A stretch of 64,000 nt of DNA from Albidovulum litorale (GCF_025751495.1 NZ_JAOWKZ010000002.1:744001-808000), one strand, 5' to 3'; counted from the first letter of the stretch, positions 28,282 to 39,348 are shown. The notes: generated from the letters alone by a model not told the origin. Program-made: numbers and translations.

Positions 28282-28893
28282 ATGATCCCTTCTCCAGACC
28301 GGCGTTTAATCCTTGCATCCGGGTCCGAAATCAGGGCGCAGCTTCTGCGCAATGCAGGCCTTGCACCAGAGATCATGCCCGCGCGGGTCGATGAGGAAGC
28401 GATCCGGGCGGCATTGGAAGCGGAGGATGCGAGCCCCAGCGACCTTGCCGATGCGTTGGCAGAAATGAAGGCGCGCAAGATTTCCGACAAACACCCGGAC
28501 GGGCTGGTTCTCGGCTGCGACCAGATCCTTGACTGCCGCCGTCAGGTTTTTTCGAAACCCACCGATTTGACCGATGCTCGCAACCAAATCCGCACGCTCC
28601 GCGGACAAACCCACAGGCTTTTGTCCGCCGCCGTCATATATGAGGCGGGCAAACCCCTCTGGCGTCATGTCGGAGAGGTTCGCCTGACAATGCGTGATGT
28701 ATCGGATGCCTATATCGACGATTATGTCGCGCGAAACTGGGAGAGCATCCGTCACACTGTCGGGTGCTACAAGCTGGAGGAGGAAGGGGTGCGGCTTTTT
28801 TCCCGCATCGACGGGGATTACTTCAACGTTCTCGGCCTGCCCTTGATCGAACTCTTGACCTGGCTCGGCATTCGGGGCGACATCGCCACATGA
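28282..28893 (+). CDS. maf: Maf-like nucleoside triphosphate pyrophosphatase
   Basis: Septum-formation inhibitor family; acts as a pyrophosphatase on (d)TTP/UTP or on modified nucleotides such as m7GTP. The N-terminal [19 protein letters not shown] is diagnostic, with the loop [11 protein letters not shown] near 70 and [12 protein letters not shown] near 142. At 203 residues the length is normal. Start ATG at 28282 follows the oriC region. The gene's TGA overlaps the aroE ATG, and maf-aroE-coaE-dnaQ is the standard right flank of the alphaproteobacterial origin. Confidence 0.9.
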   Translation: MIPSPDRRLILASGSEIRAQLLRNAGLAPEIMPARVDEEAIRAALEAEDASPSDLADALAEMKARKISDKHPDGLVLGCDQILDCRRQVFSKPTDLTDARNQIRTLRGQTHRLLSAAVIYEAGKPLWRHVGEVRLTMRDVSDAYIDDYVARNWESIRHTVGCYKLEEEGVRLFSRIDGDYFNVLGLPLIELLTWLGIRGDIAT

Positions 28894-29729
28894 TCGACCA
28901 CCCTCGCATTCCGTTGGCCGGAGTCATCGGCTCTCCCGTCGCGCATTCCAAGTCGCCACGTCTGCATACCCATTGGCTGAAGACCTACGATATTAGGGGC
29001 TATTACATCCCGATGGATGTCGCCCAGTCCGATCTTAAAGAGGTGATCGCCGCCCTGCCCAAGGCAGGTTTCGTCGGCGTCAATGTCACGATCCCGCATA
29101 AGGAAACCGTGCTGGCTTTGGCGGACGTCGTAACCGACCGGGCCGCCCTGATCGGAGCGGCGAATACCCTGATTTTCCGCAAGGATGGCCGGATTCACGC
29201 TGACAATACAGACGGTTACGGATTCATTGCAAATCTGAAGCAAAACGCCCCCGGTTGGACGGCATCAGCGGGGCCCGCCGCCGTTATTGGCGCTGGCGGC
29301 GGCGCGCGGGCCGTGATCGCTTCTCTGATCGAGGTCGGCGTGCCAGAAATCCGCCTTGCCAACCGCACCCGCAACCGGGCTGAGGCGCTGCGTTCGGAAT
29401 TCGGTGCCAAGGTCATCGTGCATGATTGGGTGCAGGCCGGGAACATGTTGGAAGATGCGACCACGGTCGTGAACACCTCGTCCCTCGGGATGGAGGGTAA
29501 GCCTGAATTCCGCATCCCGCTTGATGCGCTGTCGCCCAAAGCGGTCGTGACCGATCTTGTTTACACCCCCTTGCGCACCACGCTTTTGGAACAAGCGGCC
29601 GCGATCGGATGCGTGACCGTGGACGGGCTCGGCATGCTGTTGCATCAAGCAGCACCCGCATTTGAACGCTGGTTTGGAACCCGGCCCGAGGTCGATCAGG
29701 CCACAAGGGACGCGGTCCTTGGCGCATGA
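28890..29729 (+). CDS. aroE: Shikimate dehydrogenase
   Basis: NADPH-dependent reduction of 3-dehydroshikimate to shikimate in aromatic amino-acid synthesis. N-terminal [16 protein letters not shown] near residues 13-28 binds shikimate. NVTIPHKE near 66 contains the catalytic Lys. [10 protein letters not shown] near 134 is the NADP loop, with NRTRNRAE near 157. It has 279 residues. The start at 28890 overlaps the maf stop as ATGA. Confidence 0.95.
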   Translation: MIDHPRIPLAGVIGSPVAHSKSPRLHTHWLKTYDIRGYYIPMDVAQSDLKEVIAALPKAGFVGVNVTIPHKETVLALADVVTDRAALIGAANTLIFRKDGRIHADNTDGYGFIANLKQNAPGWTASAGPAAVIGAGGGARAVIASLIEVGVPEIRLANRTRNRAEALRSEFGAKVIVHDWVQAGNMLEDATTVVNTSSLGMEGKPEFRIPLDALSPKAVVTDLVYTPLRTTLLEQAAAIGCVTVDGLGMLLHQAAPAFERWFGTRPEVDQATRDAVLGA

Positions 29730-30319
29730 GCCGTCCGTACCTCCTCGGCCTAACAGGCTCCATCGGCATGGGCAAATCCACGACGGCCGCGATGTTCGCC
29801 GAGGAGGGCGTGCCTGTTTGGGATGCCGATGCAGCCGTGCACAGACTCTATGCAAAAGGTGGCGCAGCCGTGCCGGGAGTGGCGGCACTCTGTCCGGATG
29901 CCATTGTCGACGGTGCGGTTGACCGAACCCGGCTGAAAGACTGGATCGCGCGAGACCCCTCGGTTTTGTCCCAGATCGAAGCTGTCGTTCATCCATTGGT
30001 GGCGGCTGAACGAGCTGAATTCATCGCCAGGAGCGATGCGCCTCTTGTCGTGCTCGATATGCCGCTTCTATTCGAAACTGGGGCAGAAGCAATGATGGAC
30101 GCAACACTCGTCGTCACCGCCCCGGCCGATGTTCAACGTGCACGCGTCCTCGACCGCCCAGGCATGACGGAAGACCAGCTTGAAACGATCCTTTCCCGAC
30201 AGATGCCGGACGCGGAAAAGCGCGCCCGTGCGACCTATGTCATCGAAACGCTGACCCTTGATGCCACCCGCGCCGCTGTGCGAAACCTGATCGCGAAGAT
30301 CGGAGCGGAACATGCGTGA
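29726..30319 (+). CDS. coaE: Dephospho-CoA kinase
   Basis: Last step of CoA synthesis: phosphorylates the 3'-OH of dephospho-CoA. P-loop [14 protein letters not shown] near residues 6-19, [11 protein letters not shown] near 33, and PLLFETGAE near 113. The product is 197 residues. ATGA overlap with aroE and an 8-base overlap with dnaQ, so the four genes right of the origin form one translationally coupled operon. Confidence 0.95.
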   Translation: MSRPYLLGLTGSIGMGKSTTAAMFAEEGVPVWDADAAVHRLYAKGGAAVPGVAALCPDAIVDGAVDRTRLKDWIARDPSVLSQIEAVVHPLVAAERAEFIARSDAPLVVLDMPLLFETGAEAMMDATLVVTAPADVQRARVLDRPGMTEDQLETILSRQMPDAEKRARATYVIETLTLDATRAAVRNLIAKIGAEHA

Positions 30320-31004
30320 AATCGTCCTCGACACCGAAACCACGGGTTTTGAACCTGCCGAGGGGCACCGCGTCGTCGAAATCGGTGCAATCGAGTTGTT
30401 GAACCACATGCCGACCGGCCGCACCTACCACCAATACATCAACCCCGAACGCGCCATGCCGAAAGAGGCGTTCGAGGTGCATGGCCTTGGCGATGACTTT
30501 CTGCGCGATAAGCCGCTTTTCGCGCAGGTGGGTCAGGCCTTTCTGGATTTCATCGGTGAAGATTCCCGGCTGGTGATCCACAATGCCAGCTTCGACATGA
30601 AATTCCTGAACGCCGAACTTGGCTGGGCCAATCTGCCGATCCTGCCGATGGAGCGTGCTTTGGATACCGTCGCCGTGGCGCGGCGCAAGTTCCCCGGTTC
30701 GCCCGCATCGCTGGATGCGCTTTGCCGCCGGTTCAGCATCGACAATTCCGCGCGCGAAAAGCACGGCGCGCTGCTGGACAGTGAGCTTCTGGCCGAGGTC
30801 TATCTGGAACTGATCGGCGGGCGGCAGCCGGATTTCGGCCTGTCTTCCAACATATCGACCCAGCAAAGCACCGACACAGCTGCCTGGCGCCCGACCCCAC
30901 GCCCCACGCCGCTTCCGCCCCGGATCAGTGCGGCTGAGCTGGCGGCACATAGGGCCTTCGTCGATGGCCTTGGCGATGCGGCGATCTGGAAGAGGTTCGG
31001 TTAG
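30312..31004 (+). CDS. dnaQ: DNA polymerase III epsilon subunit (proofreading exonuclease)
   Basis: 3'-5' exonuclease of the replicative polymerase. ExoI motif [11 protein letters not shown] near residues 5-15, ExoII region [14 protein letters not shown] near 88-101, Exo[19 protein letters not shown] near 155-170 with the catalytic His and Asp. The C-terminal tail after about 185 is the linker plus alpha-binding segment. It is 230 residues. Its TAG stop overlaps the TAA of the opposite exoY-like gene (TTAG, 31001-31004). Confidence 0.95.
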   Translation: MREIVLDTETTGFEPAEGHRVVEIGAIELLNHMPTGRTYHQYINPERAMPKEAFEVHGLGDDFLRDKPLFAQVGQAFLDFIGEDSRLVIHNASFDMKFLNAELGWANLPILPMERALDTVAVARRKFPGSPASLDALCRRFSIDNSAREKHGALLDSELLAEVYLELIGGRQPDFGLSSNISTQQSTDTAAWRPTPRPTPLPPRISAAELAAHRAFVDGLGDAAIWKRFG

Positions 31005-31672
31005 ATCCCCGTTGCCCGCAACACGACGCCCACGGTTCTGAACAAGATGGATAGATCGGTCAGAAGGCTGATCTGTCCTGAATAATCGTCATCAAACAGC
31101 GCACGCTCACTGAACGAGCCGCGATTGCGGCGACCCACCTGCCACAATCCGGTGATACCGGGACGCATGAGGTAATAGCTCGCCCCGCAACGCCTGCTAT
31201 CATACTGCGCCCGCTGTTCGGGCAGAAACGGTCGGGGGCCAACAAGGCTCATCTCACCCATCAGCACGTTCCAGAATTGCGGCAGCTCATCGAGGCTGGT
31301 TTTCCGCAGAACAGCACCGACCCTCGTGATACGCGGATCGTTGACCAGCTTCTGGTTTTGCCGCCATTCCTGCGCCAGAGTCGGATTATTGCGCAGCAGA
31401 TCCAACAACGCCTTGTCCGCATCGGGAACCATCGTGCGGACCTTCCAGCAACGAAAGGTCTTTCCTTCGCGGCCGATCCGAAGTTGGGAATAAAACGGCT
31501 GACCGCCACAAAGCGCAGTCATCGCGAGCATTACACCAAGGACCGGCAGCACGACCGGCGCCATCAACAGGACAAGCAAGATATCCAGCAGACGTTTCCC
31601 GTGCGTTCCATAGAAGCCCGGTTGTGTGCTGATGACGACATCGTCACGAAATTCGAACAGTGGGGCGGCCAT
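31001..31672 (-). CDS. ExoY-like undecaprenyl-phosphate sugar phosphotransferase
   Basis: Transfers a sugar phosphate to undecaprenyl phosphate to start an exopolysaccharide or capsule unit. At 223 residues it is the short ExoY type with a single membrane segment (about 28-52) and no long N-terminal membrane domain. Catalytic blocks are [14 protein letters not shown] near 93-106 and [27 protein letters not shown] near 137-163. A GGGAG ribosome site lies about 10 bases upstream of the start. No other polysaccharide genes are beside it, which is unusual. Convergent with dnaQ. Confidence 0.88.
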   Translation of the reverse strand: MAAPLFEFRDDVVISTQPGFYGTHGKRLLDILLVLLMAPVVLPVLGVMLAMTALCGGQPFYSQLRIGREGKTFRCWKVRTMVPDADKALLDLLRNNPTLAQEWRQNQKLVNDPRITRVGAVLRKTSLDELPQFWNVLMGEMSLVGPRPFLPEQRAQYDSRRCGASYYLMRPGITGLWQVGRRNRGSFSERALFDDDYSGQISLLTDLSILFRTVGVVLRATGI

Positions 31673-31861
31673 CAGGCAAACTCCCTTCCCAGGTTGCGCC
31701 GGGCCACCCCAAGCCCGATCTTGCCGCCAAGGTAGAGAGCGAATGGTTACGGATCTATTAAGCTTAATTTTGACGTCCGCAGCCGCAAAAGCGTAGAATA
31801 ATGTATAATTATTTCAATGGCTTATAATTCCATAAAGGTTAATTCAGCACAGCCCCCGATG
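31673..31861. promoter_or_regulatory. Intergenic region with the presumed promoter of the ExoY-like gene
   Basis: This 189-base gap contains an AT-rich stretch at about 31750-31840 (for example TATAATTATTT around 31804), unlike the GC-rich surroundings. It should hold the leftward promoter of the sugar-transferase gene. It also lies beyond the xylA stop. No clear hairpin terminator was found. Confidence 0.4.
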
Positions 31862-33163
31862 TTAGACAAACCGGTTCCATAGATTCTCAAGCCGTTCCTG
31901 GTGCCCTGATCGGGGCTGTGGATTGATTCCTTTCGACAGGACCTGCTCGGCTATTTCCGCCAATCCACTGCCCAGCATCGCCTTGCTGTCAGTCTTGTTC
32001 CAGCCGGAATATCGCGCATCGCGGGCGCGCTCCAGCGCGCCGTCTTCCAGAAGCGCGGCCGATGCCTTCAATGCCCGCGCGCAGACATCCATAGCGCCAA
32101 CATGGGCAAGGATCAGATCCTCGGGATTGAGGCTCTGGCGCCGTAGCTTGGCGTCGAAATTGGTTCCGCCGGTGGTAAAACCGCCCGCCCGCAGGATCTC
32201 GTAATAAGCCCGCGCGATCTCGGGCACGCTGTCGGGGAACTGGTCGGTGTCCCAGCCCGATTGATAGTCGTTCCGGTTCATGTCGATCGACCCGAAAAGA
32301 CCGAGCGATGCGGCGAGCGCGATTTCATGTTCGAACGAATGCCCCGCAAGGATTGCATGGCCCTGCTCGATATTCACCTTCACCTCATTTTCCAGCCCGA
32401 ACCGCTTGAGGAACCCATACACCGTCGCGACGTCGTAATCGTATTGGTGTTTCGACGGCTCCTGTGGTTTCGGTTCGATCAGGATCGTGCCCTCGAAACC
32501 GATCTTGTGCTTGTAATCGACAACCATCTGTAAGAACCGGCCGGCCTGTTCGGCCTCGCGTTTTAGATCAGTGTTCAGAAGCGTTTCATAGCCTTCGCGC
32601 CCGCCCCAAAGAACGTAGTTCTGGCCGCCAAGTTTATGCGTCGCATCCATGCAGGATTTCACCGTCGCGGCGGCATAGGCAAAGACCTCCGGATCGGGAT
32701 TGGTGGCGGCCCCGGCCATGAAGCGGCGATGGGAAAAGAGGTTCGCGGTCCCCCAGAGCAGACGGGTGCGATGGGTTTCCATCTTCAAGGCGAAATAATC
32801 GACGATCTCTTCCAGATTGCGCAGGCTTTCCGCGAATGTCGCGCCTTCGGGGCGCACATCGGCATCGTGGAAGCAAAAAAACGGCACGCTCAGGATATCG
32901 AACATCTCGAACGCCACATCCGCCTTCAGGCGCGCAAGGTCCATACCGTCGCCGAACCAAGGCCGCTCGAATGTCTGGCCGCCGAACGGATCGCCGCCCT
33001 GCCACGCAAAGCTGTGCCAATAGGCGACGGCAAAACGCAGATGATCCTCCATCCTTTTTCCCACGACCATCTCGTCAGGGTTGTAGTGGCGGAAGGCGAA
33101 TTCGTTGCGGCTGTCGGGGCCTTCATAGCGGATTTCCGGAATGCCCTTGAAAAAGTCGGTCAT
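31862..33163 (-). CDS. xylA: Xylose isomerase
   Basis: Converts D-xylose to D-xylulose, metal dependent, cytoplasmic. Conserved blocks: [12 protein letters not shown] near 98-109 (catalytic His, Asp), [17 protein letters not shown] near 183-199, and [16 protein letters not shown] near 229-244 (metal-binding Glu, Lys, His). C-terminal [18 protein letters not shown] near 328-345 is diagnostic. At 433 residues it is a class II isomerase. Its start overlaps the xylB stop (ATGA), making it the last gene of the xylF-H-G-B-A operon. Confidence 0.96.
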   Translation of the reverse strand: MTDFFKGIPEIRYEGPDSRNEFAFRHYNPDEMVVGKRMEDHLRFAVAYWHSFAWQGGDPFGGQTFERPWFGDGMDLARLKADVAFEMFDILSVPFFCFHDADVRPEGATFAESLRNLEEIVDYFALKMETHRTRLLWGTANLFSHRRFMAGAATNPDPEVFAYAAATVKSCMDATHKLGGQNYVLWGGREGYETLLNTDLKREAEQAGRFLQMVVDYKHKIGFEGTILIEPKPQEPSKHQYDYDVATVYGFLKRFGLENEVKVNIEQGHAILAGHSFEHEIALAASLGLFGSIDMNRNDYQSGWDTDQFPDSVPEIARAYYEILRAGGFTTGGTNFDAKLRRQSLNPEDLILAHVGAMDVCARALKASAALLEDGALERARDARYSGWNKTDSKAMLGSGLAEIAEQVLSKGINPQPRSGHQERLENLWNRFV

Positions 33164-34596
33164 GTCAGCCCCTTGATGGCGGTTGCGGCGGCGCGGAAGC
33201 GGGCATGGCCTTCGTCGAAAGCCCCTGTCAGCGCGGCCACCGGGTCGATGGTTTTTGCAATGCTCGGCGGTGTGGCAATCTCGGCGCCCGCTCCGGTCGT
33301 GGCCATGATGGCAAGCCGGGCCGCCCCGAAGGCACCGCCATAGTCGCCCGCGACCGGAACCGAAATCGGCGTGCCAAGCGCGGTGGCGATGGCCGACAGC
33401 CAGTAATCAGATTTCGACCCTCCGCCGACGGCCAGCAAGCGGTCGATCTTCGTTCCGGTCGCGGCCAGCGCATCACGGCAATCGCGGATCGCGAAGGTCA
33501 CACCCTCCAGTACAGCCCGGGTTGCAGCATTCCGGTCAGTATCATGTTCCAAGCCAATGAATGCGCCACGAATCGAAGCATCGTTTAGCGGCGTCCGTTC
33601 ACCACCAAGATAGGGCAGGAACCGGGCCTTTCCCGGTGGCTTAAGGCCCCCCAAGCCTTCAGTTAAGTCTGCGGAAGCCGACCCCGCGATCCGGGCAAAC
33701 CAATTCAGTGCATCTGTCGCGGCAAGTATCACGCCCATCTGATGCCACTTGCCCGGCAGGGCGTGGCAAAAGGTGTGTACTGCCGTCGCCGGGGCGGGCC
33801 GATAGCCTTCATTTGCGGCAAACAACACGCCGGACGTCCCGAGCGAGACGAAGGCCTGTCCGGCTTTTACAACGCCAACTCCAATACCCGCAGCGGCGTT
33901 GTCGCCTGCCCCGCCAGCGACTACGACACCTTTCGGTAGACCGAAACGATCCGCGAGTTCGGGGCGTAATATTCCGGATCGATCAGAGCCTTCGACCAGC
34001 CGGGGCATAGCACCACGGTCCAGCCCGGTCGCAGCAAGCAGTTCGTCTGACCAGTCACGCTTGCCGGTATCGAGCCAGCTTGTGCCAGCCGCATCCGACA
34101 TCTCCGCCACATGTTCTCCGGTCAGCCAAAGACGCAGATAGTCCTTCGGCAAGAGCACCCGCGCCACCCTGTTGAACTGTGCGGGCTCATGGCTTTTCAC
34201 CCATAGAAGCTTCGGCGCGGTGAAGCCGGGAAACACGATATTGCCGGTAAGCCGCCTGAAAACCGGGTTCGCATCCAGCGCTGCCGCCTCTTCATGCGCG
34301 CGGGTGTCGTTCCACAGGATACAGGGACGCAGCACATCATCGGCACGGTCCAACAACACCGCGCCATGCATCTGGCCGGAGAGCCCGATGCCCCTGATCG
34401 CAGCTCGGATCCTCGCGGGAATTGCGTTCAATACCGTTTCTGCTGCGACGATCCAGTCGGCGGGCGACTGTTCCGACCAACCCTCATGCGGCCGCGAGAC
34501 TGTCAGCGGCGCGGTTGCCTCGGCCACGATCTTCTGGGCGTCGTCGATGACGACGCCCTTCAAACCCGATGTGCCGAGGTCAAGGCCGAGATACAT
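33160..34596 (-). CDS. xylB: Xylulokinase
   Basis: FGGY-family kinase that phosphorylates D-xylulose to xylulose 5-phosphate. N-terminal [15 protein letters not shown] near residues 2-16 is the phosphate-1 loop, [13 protein letters not shown] near 75-87 the xylulokinase-specific block, and [12 protein letters not shown] near 390 the FGGY adenosine region. The start is the ATG at 34596, giving 478 residues. Longer open frames upstream run into xylG. ATGA overlaps both with xylG upstream and xylA downstream. Confidence 0.95.
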   Translation of the reverse strand: MYLGLDLGTSGLKGVVIDDAQKIVAEATAPLTVSRPHEGWSEQSPADWIVAAETVLNAIPARIRAAIRGIGLSGQMHGAVLLDRADDVLRPCILWNDTRAHEEAAALDANPVFRRLTGNIVFPGFTAPKLLWVKSHEPAQFNRVARVLLPKDYLRLWLTGEHVAEMSDAAGTSWLDTGKRDWSDELLAATGLDRGAMPRLVEGSDRSGILRPELADRFGLPKGVVVAGGAGDNAAAGIGVGVVKAGQAFVSLGTSGVLFAANEGYRPAPATAVHTFCHALPGKWHQMGVILAATDALNWFARIAGSASADLTEGLGGLKPPGKARFLPYLGGERTPLNDASIRGAFIGLEHDTDRNAATRAVLEGVTFAIRDCRDALAATGTKIDRLLAVGGGSKSDYWLSAIATALGTPISVPVAGDYGGAFGAARLAIMATTGAGAEIATPPSIAKTIDPVAALTGAFDEGHARFRAAATAIKGLT

Positions 34597-35354
34597 CAGG
34601 CGGTCTTTTCCGGCTGTTTGCCGAGGATGATCATGCCAAGGATATCCTCGTCCGTGACTTCGTTCACATTGACCGTGCCGACCAATTGACCGTTTTTCAT
34701 CACGCTGGCCCGGTCGCAAAGCTTCATCACATTGTGAATGTCATGTTCGATCAGGAAGATGCCAAGGCCCTGCGCCTTCAGCTCCTCGATCAGTTCGGCG
34801 ACCATCTGGGTTTCGTGCGGACCCAGGGCGGCGGTCGGTTCGTCCATGATCAGGATACGAGCGTTGAAATAGACCGCGCGGGCGATGGCAACCGACTGGC
34901 GCTGACCGCCGGAAAGTGCGGAAACCGGCACGTTGAATTTGCGGAAGTTTGGGTTGAGACGGCCCATGATCTTGCGCGTCTCCGCCTCCATCCGCACGTC
35001 ATCCACCAGCCCCCGGGAGGAAACCAGTTCGCGCCCGAGGAAAAGGTTGGAGGCCGCGTCGAGATTATCGGCCAAAGCTAGCGTCTGATAGATCGTCTCG
35101 ATATTATACCGGCGCGCATCGCGCGGATTCTCGATCACCGCCTTTTCGCCGTTGATGAAGATCTCGCCGCTATCGGCCTGATAGGCGCCCGACAGGCATT
35201 TAATCAGCGTCGACTTGCCCGCGCCATTGTGGCCGAGAAGGCCGACAACCTCACCGGGATAAAGATCGACGGTGACGTGATCGACAGCTTTGATGCCGCC
35301 AAAGGCGATGGAGATGTCGCGAAGTTCGACAAGGGGTGTTCCACGATCGGTCAT
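34596..35354 (-). CDS. xylG: Sugar ABC transporter ATP-binding protein (single-domain XylG-like)
   Basis: Energises the sugar importer with the adjacent XylH and XylF. Walker [13 protein letters not shown] near residues 39-50, signature [16 protein letters not shown] near 142-157, Walker [13 protein letters not shown] near 163-174. At 252 residues it has a single ATPase domain, whereas E. coli XylG is a tandem of about 510 residues, so a homodimer would be needed. The fructose ABC ATPase FrcA of rhizobia has the same form. Start ATG 35354 follows AGGGG. It overlaps xylB by an ATGA. Confidence 0.87.
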   Translation of the reverse strand: MTDRGTPLVELRDISIAFGGIKAVDHVTVDLYPGEVVGLLGHNGAGKSTLIKCLSGAYQADSGEIFINGEKAVIENPRDARRYNIETIYQTLALADNLDAASNLFLGRELVSSRGLVDDVRMEAETRKIMGRLNPNFRKFNVPVSALSGGQRQSVAIARAVYFNARILIMDEPTAALGPHETQMVAELIEELKAQGLGIFLIEHDIHNVMKLCDRASVMKNGQLVGTVNVNEVTDEDILGMIILGKQPEKTA

Positions 35355-35365
35355 GTCTGTTCCCC

Positions 35366-36694
35366 TCACTTCGATTTGCTGCGGTAAAGTTTGTCGAGAT
35401 AGACGGCGAAGACGAGGACCGAGCCGACGACGACCTGCTGAATTGCAGCGTCAAACCCGATCAGCACCATGCCGGTCTGAAGGCTCTGCATCACCAGCGC
35501 GCCGATGATCGCGCCGTAGATCGTGCCGATCCCGCCGCCCAGAGATGTGCCGCCGATAACCGCCGAGGCGATGACGTAAAGCTCATCCAAAGTGCCCAGC
35601 GCGTTTGTTGCCGAATTGAGGCGCGCTGACGCGACGACTGAGGACAAACCGGCCAGAAATCCCATCAGCGCGAAGATCTTCACGGTCATCCAGCGGGTGT
35701 TGATCCCGGCCAGTTCTGCCGCTTCGGGGTTGCCGCCGATGGCAAAGACGTAACGGCCAAAGCGGGTGCGGGTCATCAGGAAGGTCATCACGATGCCGAC
35801 CGCGATCAGGATCAGAACCGGGATGGCGAAACCATGGCTGATGAACAGCCCGCCCTCGGGCATCTCTATCGCGTTGCGTTCGGCATATTGCTTCACGATG
35901 CCTTTCGGCCAGGGATAGGCATTGACCAGAAGCACTGCACCCAGAACGATGCCGCAGCCGATCAGACCAAGGAAGGTTTCCGCCCAGACCGGCCGCAACG
36001 GAAATTCGAACTTACGGCGCTGGGAGCGGCCATGCAGGATCAGATAGACGATACCGGCACAGGCCAGCAGGCCGACAATCCAGCTTCCGACCGCGCCCAC
36101 AGCGCCATAGGGTCCCCCGCCCAGCAGAGCAAAGGTGGAATCGACCGGCGAAATCGTCTCACCCCGGGCGACAAGGAAGGCCGCGCCGCGCCAGACCAGA
36201 AGACCGCCAAGCGTCACGATAAAGGCCGGGATGCCGCGATAGGCGATCAGCCAGCCATGAAACGCACCGACCGCCGTGCCCAGCGCCAGGCCGCAGAGGA
36301 TTGCGATGATCCAGATCAGCGGATGGCCGAGGCCGAGGAATTGCGGCAGGATCTGAACCTGCATCACACCCATGACGATAGCGCAGAAGCCAAGAACCGA
36401 GCCGACCGACAGGTCAATATGCCGGGTCACGATCACCAGAACCATCCCCGTCGCCATGATCCCGATCGAGGCGGTCTGAACCGACAGGTTCCACAGGTTC
36501 CTCGGCGTCAGAAACGCGCCGAAGCCGCTTTTCATGTAGCCGTAAAAATGAAAGCCGATCCAGATCAGCAGCAATGCACCGACCATGCCGAGCAGGCGGG
36601 TATCAAGTTCGGTCGCACGAAGGAAACGGGCAATCGGCCCTTCCTGGACGGCCTGCGTTCCGGTGTTCGGGGAAGTGGAGGTTGTTTGGGTCAT
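35366..36694 (-). CDS. xylH: Sugar ABC transporter permease (XylH-like)
   Basis: Membrane subunit of the xylose-type ABC importer (BPD_transp_2 family). The 442-residue product has about ten to eleven hydrophobic segments, with the typical [31 protein letters not shown] stretch near 67-97 and the family block [20 protein letters not shown] near 385-404. A longer hydrophilic part before residue 30 is cytosolic. It lies 146 bases downstream of xylF, the only wide gap in the operon, with a hairpin between them. Confidence 0.9.
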   Translation of the reverse strand: MTQTTSTSPNTGTQAVQEGPIARFLRATELDTRLLGMVGALLLIWIGFHFYGYMKSGFGAFLTPRNLWNLSVQTASIGIMATGMVLVIVTRHIDLSVGSVLGFCAIVMGVMQVQILPQFLGLGHPLIWIIAILCGLALGTAVGAFHGWLIAYRGIPAFIVTLGGLLVWRGAAFLVARGETISPVDSTFALLGGGPYGAVGAVGSWIVGLLACAGIVYLILHGRSQRRKFEFPLRPVWAETFLGLIGCGIVLGAVLLVNAYPWPKGIVKQYAERNAIEMPEGGLFISHGFAIPVLILIAVGIVMTFLMTRTRFGRYVFAIGGNPEAAELAGINTRWMTVKIFALMGFLAGLSSVVASARLNSATNALGTLDELYVIASAVIGGTSLGGGIGTIYGAIIGALVMQSLQTGMVLIGFDAAIQQVVVGSVLVFAVYLDKLYRSKSK

Positions 36695-36800
36695 GTCCTC
36701 ATCCGGCTATGCGAAAGGATGCGGGAAAACACCCGCCATGAAACTGGCGTTCATACGCTGGGCGGAATGCACGAATTCTTCGCGGCGTGGTGCGCGCGGG

Positions 36801-36830
36801 TGAAACCCGGCACTCTGGTGCCGGGTTTCA
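36801..36830 (-). other. Stable hairpin between xylF and xylH
   Basis: TGAAACCCGGCAC (36801-36813) and GTGCCGGGTTTCA (36818-36830) are perfect 13-base complements around a 4-base TCTG loop. On the minus strand it lies 10 bases after the xylF stop. There is no clear T-run, so it likely acts as a partial terminator or as a 3' block to exonucleases that raises xylF message over the membrane genes, as is common for binding-protein genes. Confidence 0.8.
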
Positions 36831-36839
36831 GTGTCAGGA

Positions 36840-37856
36840 TCAACAGCCGGCGACGCCGTCCATCGCGCCTTCGCAGGCTTGCTCTTTCGAGATGTGGCCA
36901 GCGTCGATAGCGACGTTCAGGTTGTCCTTCGTGATCGGTGTCGGGGCGAGGAAGATTGCGTTCATTTCCACGCCCTTCTCGCCGCCGGACCACTTCACAG
37001 CACCGTCGATCGCGTCCATCGCGGTCCCGCCCGCCAGGGCCACGGCGATATCGGCCGCCGCTTTGCCCAACTGGCGTGAGTCTTTCCAGACCGAGACGGT
37101 CTGGGTGCCGCGCGCCACGCGGTTCAGCGCGGCAAGGTCACCGTCCTGCCCGCCGACCGGAATGTTCAGGCCCTGCGCCGAAAGCGCGGCAATCACGCCA
37201 CCGGCCATGCCGTCGTTTTCGGACAGAACCGCATCAACCTCGTTATTGGCCGCCGTCAGGATCTGCTCCATGTTCTTCTGGGCATTGTCCGGCTTCCAGC
37301 CATCGGTGAAGCTTTCGCCGACGATCTTGATCGTCCCGGCCTCAACATCGGCGCCGATCACTTCCATCATGCCTTCCAGCAGGAAGAGCGCATTCGGGTC
37401 GCCCTTGTCACCCTTGATGATGGCGTAGTTGCCTTCGGGCTGCGCGGCTTTCACGGTCTCGGCGATGATCCGGCCAACGCCCTTGTTGTCGAAGGTCAGG
37501 TAGAAGGCGCGGTCATCTTCGATGAGGCGGTCATAACCCAATACTGGGATGCCTTCGGCAGCGGCCTTGTCGATGGCGGGGCCGATCGCGTCCTTGTCGA
37601 CCGCCAGGATTACCAGCGTCTCGGCACCCTGGGCGATCAGCGCCTCGATATCGGTCAGCTGCTTGGCGGCGGAGTTCTGTGCGTCGGATGAGATATAGGT
37701 GGCACCGGCAGCTTCCAAAGCGGCCTTCATCGCCGCTTCGTCGGTCTTCCAGCGCTCTTCCTGAAAGTTGGACCAGCTCACGCCCACGGTCTGGGCCCAG
37801 GCGGATGTGGCGAAACCGGCCGTCAGGGCGACGGCCGCGAGAATGGCTTTATGCAT
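36840..37856 (-). CDS. xylF: D-xylose-binding periplasmic protein
   Basis: Sugar-binding receptor of the importer, exported by a signal peptide (MHKAILAAVALTAGFATSAWAQ, cleaved after about 22). Family features are the start of the mature protein TVGVSWSNFQEERWKTDEAA and the ligand-pocket region IPVLGYDRLI near 108-117, plus VLSENDGMAGGVIAAL near 218-233. It is 338 residues, usual for XylF. The start at ATG 37856 follows GGAGGAAC. First gene of the operon; divergent from the ROK regulator. Confidence 0.92.
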   Translation of the reverse strand: MHKAILAAVALTAGFATSAWAQTVGVSWSNFQEERWKTDEAAMKAALEAAGATYISSDAQNSAAKQLTDIEALIAQGAETLVILAVDKDAIGPAIDKAAAEGIPVLGYDRLIEDDRAFYLTFDNKGVGRIIAETVKAAQPEGNYAIIKGDKGDPNALFLLEGMMEVIGADVEAGTIKIVGESFTDGWKPDNAQKNMEQILTAANNEVDAVLSENDGMAGGVIAALSAQGLNIPVGGQDGDLAALNRVARGTQTVSVWKDSRQLGKAAADIAVALAGGTAMDAIDGAVKWSGGEKGVEMNAIFLAPTPITKDNLNVAIDAGHISKEQACEGAMDGVAGC

Positions 37857-38064
37857 ATGTTCCTCCCGTTGACGGGCCAAGACGCCCGGATCGGCGGATT
37901 CGCCGAACTTTCTCTAGGCTGCCGATAATAAATTCACTTGTCAAATTAAAAACGCTAGATCAAACTGCGGTACGGAGGAAAATTTGCTCAACACGTGCCC
38001 GTAGCGGCGTCAGACGGCCAAATATGGCGAGTATTGAGTAGATTTTAGTTAAGCGAGCTAATTA
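37857..38064. promoter_or_regulatory. Divergent promoter region for xylF operon and ROK regulator
   Basis: The 208-base gap is AT-richer than its surroundings. On the minus strand TTGACA (37939-37944 complement) is a plausible -35 element for xylF; no good -10 is visible. Close to the regulator start, TTAG and CTAA (about 38045-38061) form short inverted arms around nine bases and could be the repressor operator. Both assignments are tentative. Confidence 0.4.
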
Positions 38065-39348
38065 ATGGCGGAACAAGACACGCGAAATGGTCAGCGCATG
38101 GGCCCGGACACGCATGGCTGCGGTCCGCTGATTCCGGCCCTGTCTGAAACTGCCCGTCCGCTTCGCCAGCAGATCTTTGAGCGGGTCCGGGCGGCTGGCT
38201 TCATTCCGCGCGTTCAGGTCGCCAAGGAACTGGCAATCAGCCCGGCGACAGTGACCACGCTGACCTCGGAACTGATCGAGATGGGACTGGTCGAGGAAAT
38301 AGCCACACCCCGCGACGGGGAATCCGGCCGGGGCCGTCCGGCCGTGGCGCTGGGCGTGCGGCCTGACGCGCATCTGGTTGCCGGTATCAAGCTGTCGGAC
38401 CGCGAAAACACCGCCGTAATCGTCGATTTTGCAGGAAATCTCGTTGCCGATCTCGCGATGCCGCATCAGCCGGGCGCGATGGAGTTGACGGATCTCGTAT
38501 CCCTGACCGCAGATCTTGTTGATCAGGTCTGCGACAAGGCCGGCATCAACAAGATTACGCTCAGCGCCATCGGTCTTGGCGTTCCCGGCTTCGTCGATGC
38601 GGCGGCAGGCATCGTGCATTGGTCGCCGATCCTCGCCGGACGGCATGTCCCGCTCGCGCAGGCCCTTTCCGCCCGCCTCGGCCTGCCGGTCCATATCGAC
38701 AACGATGCCAATCTGGTGACTCTGGCCGAACTGTGGTTCGGCGCCGGACGACGCCTTTCAGATTTCGCCGTCGTCACCATCGAACACGGCGTCGGCATGG
38801 GATTTGTCCTGAACCACCGTATCTACCGCGGCGCGCAGGGATTGGGGATGGAACTGGGCCACACCAAGGTGCAACTCGATGGCGCGCTCTGCCGTTGCGG
38901 CCAGCGTGGATGTCTTGAGGCCTATGTCGCCGATTACGCATTGGCCCGCGAAGCGACGACCGCGCTCAACTGGACGAACCGCGAAAACCGGTCGCTCAAT
39001 ATCCTGCTTGAAAGCCTTTACGACCATGCGAAGGCGGGCAATCAGGCGGCGCGATCAATCTTTCACCGCGCCGGGCGATTCTTGGCGCTGGGCCTTGCAA
39101 ATGTCGTGAACCTGTTCGATCCGGAGCTCATCATCCTGTCGGGTGAGCGGATGCGATACGATTATCTTTACGCAAACGAGACGCTCGCCGAAATCAAGGC
39201 GCTGGCCCTGAATACCGGTCGTCCGGCGCCGAAGATCGAGATCCACGCCTGGGGTGACTTGCTCTGGGCACATGGCGCGGCGGCACTCGCTTTGTCCGCT
39301 GTGACCGAAGGATTGCTGGCCCCGGCACGTGAGATTGCCGCTCAATGA
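38065..39348 (+). CDS. ROK-family transcriptional regulator of xylose genes (XylR-like)
   Basis: DNA-binding repressor that probably senses xylose. A winged helix-turn-helix near residues 35-80 (VRAAGFIPRVQVAKELAISPATVTTLTSELIEMGLVEE) precedes a ROK sugar-kinase-like domain. The latter has the zinc motif CRCGQRGCLEAY near 277 and GVPGFVDAAAG near 173. At 427 residues the length matches ROK-type XylR. Divergent position to xylF is the main clue to its target. Its TGA overlaps the ATG of the CRTAC1 gene. Confidence 0.87.
   Translation: MAEQDTRNGQRMGPDTHGCGPLIPALSETARPLRQQIFERVRAAGFIPRVQVAKELAISPATVTTLTSELIEMGLVEEIATPRDGESGRGRPAVALGVRPDAHLVAGIKLSDRENTAVIVDFAGNLVADLAMPHQPGAMELTDLVSLTADLVDQVCDKAGINKITLSAIGLGVPGFVDAAAGIVHWSPILAGRHVPLAQALSARLGLPVHIDNDANLVTLAELWFGAGRRLSDFAVVTIEHGVGMGFVLNHRIYRGAQGLGMELGHTKVQLDGALCRCGQRGCLEAYVADYALAREATTALNWTNRENRSLNILLESLYDHAKAGNQAARSIFHRAGRFLALGLANVVNLFDPELIILSGERMRYDYLYANETLAEIKALALNTGRPAPKIEIHAWGDLLWAHGAAALALSAVTEGLLAPAREIAAQ

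Noticed and set aside
35834-36910. Plus-strand open frame over xylH
   Set aside because: Antisense to a clear permease; composition is low-complexity Arg/Asp/Gln, typical of shadow frames.
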